NCBI GenBank assembly: GCA_945903675.1
Contig: CAMDOP010000003.1
Coordinates: 1-36,614 of the forward strand
From: Crenothrix polyspora
Lineage (GTDB): Bacteria > Pseudomonadota > Gammaproteobacteria > Methylococcales > Methylomonadaceae
Direction of reading: 5' to 3'
Length of the DNA: 36,614 nt
In this document: piece by piece, positions 28,360 through 36,614 of the stretch
Numbering within the stretch: the first letter of the stretch is position 1
How the letters are laid out: every line of letters begins with the position of its first letter
Translations under genes and position numbers: made by a program
Notes under the pieces: model-generated
The model's database searches: none
Seen by the model: only the letters and a program-made list of their open reading frames with translations
What the model was told of the DNA's origin: nothing

Positions 28360-28661
28360 TTGCTAGTGAATATTTAGTAACCCTCAATATCCCGCCCAGT
28401 CTTGAAGAAATGCTGGTAGACCAACTACTACTATTGGAATCCGAACATGGCTTTAGTAGCTTTCAAGTTTATGCCCATCATCACGAAAACAAGAACTTAT
28501 CACTTGCGGAACAAGTGACGGGGCGTCAAAAACGCACCCGTTTTCAGATGTATATACCAGAACACGAGTTACCTAGCTTATTAGCGCAATTACGCAGAGA
28601 CTTTAAAGGTTCCGGCATACAATACTGGGTCATGCCTGTCATTGATAGCGGTGTTATTTAA
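28356..28661 (+). CDS. DUF3240 family protein (PII-like), last gene of the RND operon
   Basis: SLAEQVTGRQKRTRFQMYIPEHELPSLLAQLRRDFKGSGIQYWVMPVIDSGVI; overlaps the RND gene by 4 bp (ATGA). Confidence 0.85.
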   Translation: MIASEYLVTLNIPPSLEEMLVDQLLLLESEHGFSSFQVYAHHHENKNLSLAEQVTGRQKRTRFQMYIPEHELPSLLAQLRRDFKGSGIQYWVMPVIDSGVI

Positions 28662-30799
28662 TGACCACTTGCCACTAAATCGGCTACTCCAGGGTAATTG
28701 ACCTTACCGGTAGCCATCACCGGAATAGCCTCTACGACCAGAATTTTCTTGGGTAGACTTATAAGTGCAACACCTGGCGAGGCACTGGCTAGTTCATTTA
28801 CTGTCGCTAATTTTTGTGTGGTCACTAAGATCACCTGCTCACCTTTTTTAGCGTCAGGTACACTTATTGCAGCATGCTGTGCCTGCGGCCAGGCATTAAT
28901 CGCTAACTGTTCTACTGCGGTTAAAGAAACCATTTCACCTCCTACCTTAGCAAAACGCTTACTGCGACCACGTATGCTAATAAAGCCTTGCTCATCGACA
29001 TGAACGATATCACCCGTGTCATACCAACCTTTGCCATAAATAGATTCCGGTGGCACTAAAACACCGGGATTATCTGCCAGTAAATAACCCAGCATAATAT
29101 TAGGGCCTTTAACATGCAGTAAGCCAGCATCAGAGATGCCAGGAACGGGTTCCAATTGATGCTCCATACAGGGCATAAAACGACCTACCGTACCGGCTTT
29201 ATAATGTAGCGGCGTATTGACTGAGGTAATGGGTGAAGTTTCAGTTGCACCATAACCTTCTAAAATACGAATACCAAATTTATCAGCCCAGAGTTGTCGA
29301 GTATTTTCTTGTAATTTTTCAGCGCCCGCCACTACATAACGTAGATTATAAAAATCATAAGGATGCGCTGTTTTGGCATAAGCCGATAAAAAGGTGTTGG
29401 TGCCAAACATTATAGTGGCATGGGTTTCATAGGCTATTTCTGGAATCACACTGTAGTGCAGCGGCGTCGGATAAAAGAACGTTTTTATACCATTCATGAC
29501 CGGTAACAGCGTACCTACTGTGAAACCAAAAGAATGGAACATAGGCAAAAAATTAAGTACCCGGTCTTGGGCATTAAAATTAATACAAGCCTCTAATTGC
29601 TTAAGATTACCTAATATATTGGCATGAGAAAGCACCACGCCTTTAGGTGTGCCTTCAGAACCTGAAGTAAAGAGCACAACTGCGGGACTATCAGGATTAA
29701 TTGCCTTCGAACTATACCAATAATCCGTGGTTCTGGCTTTTATGACAGCTATTAACTTATCCTTCCCAGAAATATTTTTTGCTAAATCTTCCAAATACAC
29801 AACGTTACATTGCTGACTTAATTGTTCAACCGTAGCACTTAAATCAGCCAATTCTATAAAGCGTCGCGAGGTCAATACCGTATTTATTTGAGCGACTTGA
29901 CAGGCAAGCAGCATCGCAGAAGAACCGGTAGAAAAGTTCAGCATGGCGGGCACACGTTCCTGCAACTGCAAGCCTAGGATAGTCATTAAGGTTTTAGTCG
30001 AATTAGGTAAAAATACACCGACATATTCACCTTTGCTCGTACTTTTAGTTAAGACCTGTCCCACTGCAATACTACGAGTAATTAAGGTGTTATAAGACCA
30101 AGGAATACGCTCTAAGTCTTCAACTATGCTATGTCCACCACCATGAACCTTACGCGCCTCCAGCAAGCCTGTAAAAATACTTTGTCGAAAAGGGCTGGTT
30201 ACAAACATCATTTTAGTCATGATATCTGCTAATTGCTGACCACAATAAGCACGACGAAGCTTACCCTGTAGATTATCGGGAGCATTGATAAACTCAGAGG
30301 GTAATATATGGATGCTAATTTTTGGAAATAAACGCAAGCGTGAAATTCTATGTAGCTTTGAAAAATAGGTATATTGACTGCCTGAAATACGTACAGGCAA
30401 TACAGCCGCTTTAGATTTGTCAGCAACCATACCCGTACCATCATAAATTTTCATTAATGAACCGGTTACCGAGATACGGCCTTCTGGAAAAATAACCGTA
30501 TGCGTATCGTTTCCCAAATGATGGATTAAATCCTTTAAGGAAATCGGATGAGTAGGATCCATAGGAAACACTCGCGATAATCTTAAAAATGGCTTTAACC
30601 ACCAACGTTGAGACATTTGGGTATTGATAGCAAAAGTGATGTTATCAGGTAAAAAAACACCCAGTAGCAAAGGGTCTAAAAATGAGGTGTGATTAGCAAT
30701 AATCAATACTCTTTTACCAGCATTCTTATAGTTTTCTAGGCCCGTCACCTCAACTTTGTACATTAAAATTAATAACGCGCGTAATAATTTTTTTAGCAT
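28658..30799 (-). CDS. aas: Bifunctional acyltransferase / acyl-ACP synthetase (Aas-like)
   Basis: PlsC-type NHTSFLD and FPEGRISVTGSLMKIYDGTG; C-terminal AMP-binding LFTSGSEGTPKGVVLSHANIL, YGATETSP, YDTGDIV. Confidence 0.93.
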   Translation of the reverse strand: MLKKLLRALLILMYKVEVTGLENYKNAGKRVLIIANHTSFLDPLLLGVFLPDNITFAINTQMSQRWWLKPFLRLSRVFPMDPTHPISLKDLIHHLGNDTHTVIFPEGRISVTGSLMKIYDGTGMVADKSKAAVLPVRISGSQYTYFSKLHRISRLRLFPKISIHILPSEFINAPDNLQGKLRRAYCGQQLADIMTKMMFVTSPFRQSIFTGLLEARKVHGGGHSIVEDLERIPWSYNTLITRSIAVGQVLTKSTSKGEYVGVFLPNSTKTLMTILGLQLQERVPAMLNFSTGSSAMLLACQVAQINTVLTSRRFIELADLSATVEQLSQQCNVVYLEDLAKNISGKDKLIAVIKARTTDYWYSSKAINPDSPAVVLFTSGSEGTPKGVVLSHANILGNLKQLEACINFNAQDRVLNFLPMFHSFGFTVGTLLPVMNGIKTFFYPTPLHYSVIPEIAYETHATIMFGTNTFLSAYAKTAHPYDFYNLRYVVAGAEKLQENTRQLWADKFGIRILEGYGATETSPITSVNTPLHYKAGTVGRFMPCMEHQLEPVPGISDAGLLHVKGPNIMLGYLLADNPGVLVPPESIYGKGWYDTGDIVHVDEQGFISIRGRSKRFAKVGGEMVSLTAVEQLAINAWPQAQHAAISVPDAKKGEQVILVTTQKLATVNELASASPGVALISLPKKILVVEAIPVMATGKVNYPGVADLVASGH

Positions 30800-30867
30800 A
30801 GATGCCTCCCCTTTAATTTGATAGGCATTGTATAGACTTATAGTTATAAGATTATTAATTTTAAAAG

Positions 30868-31069
30868 ACTACCAATTTAAGGCGGGGCATTTTAGCTTAA
30901 TCATTCACTTTTAGACAGGGTTCTCATAAGCGCAGACAAAGGACAAAAGGTGTAGGGCAAAGGGTTAAGCCTAGTACCTGCAACGCCTTAAGTTGCTAAC
31001 TTCCTAGGCTTAGTCTTTCGTCCTGAGCCTTTCGTCTTCGCTAAAGCTGTCCTGTTTTAAGTTGGTAGC
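30868..31069 (+). repeat. Copy B of the dispersed MITE-like palindromic element, about 202 bp
   Basis: ACTACCAATTTAAGGCGGGGCA ... TGTCCTGTTTTAAGTTGGTAGC; shares long exact blocks with copy A (CTTTTAGACAGGGTTCTC, AAGCGCAGACAAAGGAC, GGGCAAAGGGTTAAGC, CGCCTTAAGTTGCTA). Confidence 0.88.
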
Positions 31070-31163
31070 CTTTATACTTATTGGCGGTATTTTTTTATTA
31101 CCTAATCGATAGCTTAGCTATCTATGTTAATATTAAACGCTTACTTTTTCTTGCTGTATACCT

Positions 31164-32168
31164 ATGACACCTACTACCCCTAAGCTATTAATTGATCGTT
31201 TTGGCAGAACGGTTGATTATTTACGAATATCTATCACCGATCGCTGTGATTTTCGCTGTGTCTATTGTATGGCTGAAGATATGACGTTCTTGCCGCGCGA
31301 GCAAGTTTTATCGCTAGAAGAAATTCATACCCTAGCTATAGCGTTCACTGAATTAGGCGTAAAAAAGATACGTATTACTGGCGGTGAGCCTTTAGTAAGA
31401 AAAGGTGCACTGGAACTCTTAGAAAAAATAGGTCGAATAGAGGGCTTGCAGGAGCTCGTCATCACCACTAATGGCTCTCAATTAGAAGCCATGGCGATGG
31501 ACTTAAAAGCCGCTGGTATCAAACGCATTAATATCAGCCTAGACACTTTAGATGATGATAAATTTAAAGCCATTACCCGTACAGGTAATTTGCAGCAAGT
31601 ACTTAAGGGTATACAAGCAGCAAAACTTGCAGGGTTCGAACGCATAAAAATCAATACTGTCGTACTTAAAAACCAAAATCATGAGGAAGTCTGCAATCTA
31701 GTGCAATATGCGGTCGATAATGGCATAGACATCAGCTTTATCGAAGAAATGCCGCTAGGTATAGTCGATCAGCATGATCGTTCCAGTGCTTATTATTCTA
31801 GTGACTTAATCAAGCAGGATTTAGCCCAGCAGTTTTCCTTAGTTGCAACTCTTGAAAAAACAGACGGACCTTCCAACTACTTTAAGGTTGATGGCACTTT
31901 CTCTCGGGTAGGCTTTATTTCACCTCATAGCGACAATTTCTGTAGCACTTGTAATCGGGTACGCTTAACGGTAGAAGGTCGTTTGCTATTATGTTTGGGC
32001 AACGAACATTCAGTTGATTTAAAAGCCGTGCTTAGAGCCCATCCAGGCGATATGACAATACTTAAACAGGCCATAATTGATGCTATGTTGATCAAGCCGG
32101 AGAAACACGAATTTAACGTCCATGAACAACCGGTTATTCTACGTTATATGAATATGACTGGAGGTTAA
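31164..32168 (+). CDS. moaA: GTP 3',8-cyclase MoaA (radical SAM, molybdenum cofactor)
   Basis: RFGRTVDYLRISITDRCDFRCVYCMAED (CX3CX2C) and C-terminal FCSTCNRVRLTVEGRLLLCLG. Confidence 0.97.
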   Translation: MTPTTPKLLIDRFGRTVDYLRISITDRCDFRCVYCMAEDMTFLPREQVLSLEEIHTLAIAFTELGVKKIRITGGEPLVRKGALELLEKIGRIEGLQELVITTNGSQLEAMAMDLKAAGIKRINISLDTLDDDKFKAITRTGNLQQVLKGIQAAKLAGFERIKINTVVLKNQNHEEVCNLVQYAVDNGIDISFIEEMPLGIVDQHDRSSAYYSSDLIKQDLAQQFSLVATLEKTDGPSNYFKVDGTFSRVGFISPHSDNFCSTCNRVRLTVEGRLLLCLGNEHSVDLKAVLRAHPGDMTILKQAIIDAMLIKPEKHEFNVHEQPVILRYMNMTGG

Positions 32169-32248
32169 GGCTCTAGACCTTGTAGTGCCATCACTACGCT
32201 TTGTACATTTGCAGATTAAACGGCAGGGTGAATACTTTGCGGATGTTG

Positions 32249-32335
32249 GTTACCAACTTAAAGCGGGACAGCTTCAGCGCAGACGAAAGGCTCAGGGTGA
32301 AAGATTAAGCTAGTGTCCCGTCTTTAATTGATAGC
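32249..32335 (-). repeat. Copy C of the dispersed element, internally deleted, about 87 bp
   Basis: GTTACCAACTTAAAGCGGGACAGCTTCAGCGCAGACGAAAGGCTCAGGGTGAAAGATTAAGC joined directly to AGTGTCCCGTCTTTAATTGATAGC; matches both ends of reverse-complemented copy A with the middle missing. Confidence 0.82.
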
Positions 32336-32362
32336 CCAGAGTTGATATCGTCTAAAACAACA

Positions 32363-32402
32363 CGACCTAAGTCTTCAGCTTTTAGGCTGCCGACTTAGGT
32401 CG
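32363..32402. terminator. Stem-loop terminator between convergent moaA and phoU
   Basis: CGACCTAAGTC ... GACTTAGGTCG, 11-bp perfect stem with inner CAGC/GCTG pairing. Confidence 0.65.
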
Positions 32403-32427
32403 CTTACTACATAAAGCTTAGCCAGTT

Positions 32428-33144
32428 TTATCGAGGCTGATTAATCTTGTCGACTAATTCTTCTTGAGTCAAATGACGGACATTTTCGCCTTTAATCATA
32501 AAAACTAAATGTTCACAGATATACCTAGCATGATCGCCGACTCTTTCCAAGGCACGTACCGTAGTCATTACATCTAAGAAACGAGTGATGTTTCTAGGGT
32601 CTTCCATCATATGAGTAATCAACAACCTGACTATATTCTCATATTCACGATCGACTTTTTGATCACGCTCAGTAATAGCAGGAATTTCTTCTATCGACAT
32701 TCTAGCAAAAGCATCCAAAGCATTATCTAACATGGCTTTGACTAACTCGACCATGCGATCCATATCATGCTTAGGCATGGCATTGGTGTGACTTGATAAC
32801 TTAACAGCCATTTCTGCAATACGCTTAGCTTTGTTACCGATTCTTTCTAGCTCATGGACGATTTTAATCACTGCAAGCAATAATCTTAAATCAAAAGCAG
32901 TTGGCTGTCTGAGCGCCAAAATCTGAGTACATTCCAATTCAATGGCAACTTCAAGCGTATCAATTTGGTTATCTTGACCAATGACAAACTCTGCCTGCTC
33001 AATATTACCTGTAATAAGAGCTTCAATTGCTAACTCTAATTGTTGTTCAACCAGTCCACCCATGGCCATGACTTTGTTGCGTACATCTTCAAGTTCTTTA
33101 TTAAATTGTTCAGATATATGATGGCCTATTTTACTGTTATCCAT
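32428..33144 (-). CDS. phoU: Phosphate signalling complex protein PhoU
   Basis: HISEQFNKELEDVRNKVMAMGGLVEQQLELAIEAL; ELERIGNKAKRIAEMA; RALERVGDHARYICEHLVFMIKGENVRH. Confidence 0.97.
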   Translation of the reverse strand: MDNSKIGHHISEQFNKELEDVRNKVMAMGGLVEQQLELAIEALITGNIEQAEFVIGQDNQIDTLEVAIELECTQILALRQPTAFDLRLLLAVIKIVHELERIGNKAKRIAEMAVKLSSHTNAMPKHDMDRMVELVKAMLDNALDAFARMSIEEIPAITERDQKVDREYENIVRLLITHMMEDPRNITRFLDVMTTVRALERVGDHARYICEHLVFMIKGENVRHLTQEELVDKINQPR

Positions 33145-33157
33145 TTTCTGCTCCTAA

Positions 33158-33991
33158 TTAGCCATACCGACCGGTAATGTAGTCTTCTGTTTGTTTTTTA
33201 CTAGGATTAGTAAACAACTCACTGGTTGTACCTATCTCTATCAATTCGCCCATATACATAAATGCTGTGTAATCAGAAACACGTGCAGCTTGTTGCATAT
33301 TGTGCGTCACAATAACGATGGTATATTTTTCTTTTAGCTCATTAATGAGCTCTTCAATTTTTAATGTTGAAATAGGATCCAGTGCAGAAGCTGGCTCATC
33401 TAACAATAACACTTCAGGTTCAATTGCTATGGCTCTAGCAATAACCAAACGTTGTTGCTGACCACCTGACATCCCTAGTGCGTTATCATTTAGGCGATCT
33501 TTCATTTCATCCCATAATGCAGCGCCGCGTAATGCTTTTTCAACGGTTTCTTCCAAAACACGTTTATCATTAATACCTTGAATTCTTAAACCATATGCTA
33601 CGTTTTCAAAGATAGACTTAGGAAAAGGATTTGGCTTTTGAAATACCATACCTACGCGCCTGCGCAATGCCGCAACATTGACAGATTTATCATAAATATT
33701 GTCGCCGTCTAATAGGATTTTTCCTTCAATTCTGGCGCTATCAACCAAATCGTTCATGCGATTAATACAACGCAACAACGTTGATTTACCACAACCACTA
33801 GGCCCAATATAAGCGGTCACTTTTTTCTTTTGCATTTCCATGTTAATACCATGTAATGCTTGTTTTTCGCCATAAAACAAATTTAGGTTTTCAACCTTAA
33901 TGCAGGTCTCAGTAGGCTGTTGTGATACATCCTTGTCACGTAATACAGAGCTCATATCAATTGAATGTGATTTTACTTGTTGTGCTGTCAT
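33158..33991 (-). CDS. pstB: Phosphate ABC transporter ATP-binding protein (likely start 33991)
   Basis: [65 protein letters not shown] signature [16 protein letters not shown]. Confidence 0.97.
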   Translation of the reverse strand: MTAQQVKSHSIDMSSVLRDKDVSQQPTETCIKVENLNLFYGEKQALHGINMEMQKKKVTAYIGPSGCGKSTLLRCINRMNDLVDSARIEGKILLDGDNIYDKSVNVAALRRRVGMVFQKPNPFPKSIFENVAYGLRIQGINDKRVLEETVEKALRGAALWDEMKDRLNDNALGMSGGQQQRLVIARAIAIEPEVLLLDEPASALDPISTLKIEELINELKEKYTIVIVTHNMQQAARVSDYTAFMYMGELIEIGTTSELFTNPSKKQTEDYITGRYG

Positions 33992-33995
33992 TTGT

Positions 33996-35651
33996 TTAAC
34001 CTTCCAGTGCCCGATATTTTTCCCGCAAATTATTCCTGATGACAATTGCAGCCAAATTGAGGCCTATAATTACCAACACCAGCAATAATGCAGTCGCATA
34101 AACCAATGGTCTCGCCGCCTCAACATTGGGGCTTTGAAAACCTACATCATATATATGGAATCCAAGATGCATAAATTTTCTATCTAAATGCAAAAACGGA
34201 AAATTGCCATCTAAGGGGAGCGTTGGCGCCAATTTAACCACACCAACCAACATTAATGGCGCTACTTCACCAGCTGCCCTAGCAACGGCTAATATTAACC
34301 CCGTCATCATGGCAGGACTCGCCATAGGCAATACCGTCAACCATAAGGTTTCAAGTTTAGTTGCACCTAAAGCCAAGCTACCTTCCCTAATAGAAATTGG
34401 AATACGAGCTAAACCCTCTTCTGTAGATACAATAACGACAGGCAGAGTCAACAAGGCCAAGGTTATTGAAGCCCATAATAAACCAGGTGTACCAAAAACA
34501 GGTGCAGGAGATGACTCAGGGAAAAATAACTGATCTATATTGCCGCCTAAAATATAAACAAAGAAGCCTAAACCAAACACCCCATAAACTACCGAAGGCA
34601 CACCAGCAAGATTGTTCACGGCTATTCTAATTAAACGAGTAGTGAAACCTTGTTTAGCATATTCGCGTAAATAAACAGCAGCAATTACACCAAAAGGGGT
34701 AACAATGACTGACATCATCAAGACCATCATTACTGTACCGAAGATAGCAGGGAAAATACCGCCTTCTGTATTGGCTTCTCGTGGATCATCAGTTAAAAAT
34801 TCAACAACCTTGCTACCATAATGCAGAATTTTATCTAGCAAGCTCATGGTGTTCGGTTGAAAAACCCTAACAACCTTAGACAATGGAATAACTAATTGGC
34901 TACCACTTTCAGTTTTAGCCACCAAGCTATCACTACGTAATTTCTGATAGAGACCTGTCAACTTAGCTTGATGTTGCTTATATTCAGCCTCAAAAGCTGC
35001 TTTTTCCGCATCAATTTTTTGTTTTGCAACGTCATCTAAGCTGTTTTCCAACTCTAGCTTTCTTTGTTTAAGCCTTAAGCGCTCTAAGCCAAAATTGATG
35101 GTTCCAACTTCCTTTTTTTCTATATGCGTTATTTCTTTAAATATCGCTAAAGTTTCATCAATTTTCGTCTGTAAAACTTGCCAGGCTTGTTCGCCAGTAG
35201 CAATTGTAACGCCGTTTTCTTTAACTTCGAGTAACTGTCCGTAAAAGTTACCCCATTCTCGACGCTCAATAACAATCAAATCAGATGGTTCACTGTGAGC
35301 CTTAATATTGCGCTCTTGTATCCAGCGGAAATCAGTGCCCGTCACATCACGATTACCTGTTTTAATTAAATACTGAACCAAGGTATCTGCATTATCTGCC
35401 ATGACATGGCCGGTGCTTTTTGCCATAGAAGCCGGTGTAATGCTGGTATCTACTTTTTCACCAATAATGATTTGTGGCTGATTATCAGGTTCTTGATAAC
35501 TAAATTGGTTAACTTGATGCGGCCAGAAATGACCCACACCACGCTCAATTACCAAACCCAATACACCAACAACCATGATAAGACTTAAGCTGACCGCTGC
35601 TGCATTCAGCCATATCCAAGGGGTGCCGCTTTTAAACCATAATCTAATCAT
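33996..35651 (-). CDS. pstA: Phosphate ABC transporter permease PstA (large variant)
   Basis: C-terminal permease domain [61 protein letters not shown]; 551 aa with long periplasmic region. Confidence 0.95.
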   Translation of the reverse strand: MIRLWFKSGTPWIWLNAAAVSLSLIMVVGVLGLVIERGVGHFWPHQVNQFSYQEPDNQPQIIIGEKVDTSITPASMAKSTGHVMADNADTLVQYLIKTGNRDVTGTDFRWIQERNIKAHSEPSDLIVIERREWGNFYGQLLEVKENGVTIATGEQAWQVLQTKIDETLAIFKEITHIEKKEVGTINFGLERLRLKQRKLELENSLDDVAKQKIDAEKAAFEAEYKQHQAKLTGLYQKLRSDSLVAKTESGSQLVIPLSKVVRVFQPNTMSLLDKILHYGSKVVEFLTDDPREANTEGGIFPAIFGTVMMVLMMSVIVTPFGVIAAVYLREYAKQGFTTRLIRIAVNNLAGVPSVVYGVFGLGFFVYILGGNIDQLFFPESSPAPVFGTPGLLWASITLALLTLPVVIVSTEEGLARIPISIREGSLALGATKLETLWLTVLPMASPAMMTGLILAVARAAGEVAPLMLVGVVKLAPTLPLDGNFPFLHLDRKFMHLGFHIYDVGFQSPNVEAARPLVYATALLLVLVIIGLNLAAIVIRNNLREKYRALEG

Positions 35652-36614
35652 AATGAACTATATTTTTCGCGTAAGCGCTGACGAATAACTTCAGCTAACG
35701 TGTTAAAAACAAATGTAAATACAAACAACACCAAGGCTGCTAAAAACAAGACTCGATAATGAGTACTATCTACTTCGGATTCCGGCATTTCTACGGCAAT
35801 ATTAGCAGCCAAGGTACGTAAGCCTTGAAAGATACTTAAATCCATTACTGGGGTATTACCGGTTGCCATCAATACAATCATCGTTTCGCCAACTGCACGA
35901 CCTAGACCTATCATAACCGCTGAGAAAATACCCGGACTAGCAGTTAATAATACGACTTTAATCATGGTTTGCCATGGCGTTGCGCCTAATGCCAAGGAAC
36001 CAACCGTTAAATGCTTAGGTACACTAAATATGGCATCTTCAGCAATAGAGAAAATAGTTGGGATAACCGCAAAACCCATGGCTATACCGACCACCAAAGC
36101 ATTACGTTGATCATAGCCTATACCCCATTCGTTCTTAAACCATTCACGTAAACTACCCTGGAATAACAAATTTTCTAAAGGTACGCTTACGCTAAAAGCA
36201 AACCAAGCGCTCAATAGAATTACAGGTATTAATAAGGCCGCTTCCCAGCCTTCAGGAATACTTTCTAGCAGATTTTTTGGCAGATATTGCCAAGCATAGG
36301 CAAACAACATAACCCCTAAAGGAATAAGCATAAACAAGGCAAACAGAGCCGCCAAATGTGCTTCGATCAAAGGTGCCAGCCATAATCCTGCTAAAAAACC
36401 CAAAATCACGGTAGGTAATGCGCCCATCAACTCAATGGAAGGTTTGACATATTGACGCATTTTTGGCGTCATAAAGTAGGCGGTATAAATAGCCCCCATC
36501 AACGCTATAGGCATAGCCATCAACATGGCATAAAAAGCAGCCTTCATGGTACCGAAGACCAAAGGCGTAAAACTATATTTAGGTTCGAAATCACTATTAG
36601 CTGATGATGACTGC
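35648..36614 (-). CDS. pstC: Phosphate ABC transporter permease PstC, 5' part beyond window
   Basis: ELMGALPTVILGFLAGLWLAP; SLALGATPWQTMIKVVLLTASPGIFSAVMIGLGRAVGETMIVLMATGNTP; frame stays open to the window end (QSSSANSDFEPKYSFTPLVFGTMK). Confidence 0.95.
   Translation of the reverse strand, partial: QSSSANSDFEPKYSFTPLVFGTMKAAFYAMLMAMPIALMGAIYTAYFMTPKMRQYVKPSIELMGALPTVILGFLAGLWLAPLIEAHLAALFALFMLIPLGVMLFAYAWQYLPKNLLESIPEGWEAALLIPVILLSAWFAFSVSVPLENLLFQGSLREWFKNEWGIGYDQRNALVVGIAMGFAVIPTIFSIAEDAIFSVPKHLTVGSLALGATPWQTMIKVVLLTASPGIFSAVMIGLGRAVGETMIVLMATGNTPVMDLSIFQGLRTLAANIAVEMPESEVDSTHYRVLFLAALVLFVFTFVFNTLAEVIRQRLREKYSSL

Noticed and set aside
33996-36614. Unusually large PstA/PstC permeases as a possible novel transporter
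   Set aside because: Enlarged PstC/PstA with periplasmic insertions are, to my knowledge, common in Gammaproteobacteria; gene order with pstB-phoU is standard.

Overview
The 36.6 kb window looks like a chromosomal segment of a gammaproteobacterium (possibly methanotroph-like; inference only). Housekeeping blocks: hemC (partial), uppP, rho, trxA divergent from rhlB, a yrfG-like HAD nucleotidase, nudE, an aas-like bifunctional acyltransferase/acyl-ACP synthetase, moaA, and phoU-pstB-pstA-pstC (pstC runs off the window). Accessory blocks: (i) a heavy-metal RND operon (tolC-like, adaptor, CzcA-like) ending in a divergent PII protein; (ii) an arsRCDA-acr3 arsenic operon; (iii) a second heavy-metal RND operon with a His-rich secreted small protein in front and a DUF3240 (PII-like) gene at the end; (iv) an AT-rich, gene-poor stretch (about 19.4-20.2 kb) and a small CxxC protein. 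The two signals I find most interesting are a dispersed, non-coding, MITE-like palindromic element with four copies in intergenic gaps (about 1.0, 14.1, 30.9 and 32.2 kb), including an internally deleted copy, and the parallel arrangement of two different heavy-metal RND pumps each ending in a different PII-like small protein. No CRISPR array, rRNA or tRNA was recognised.
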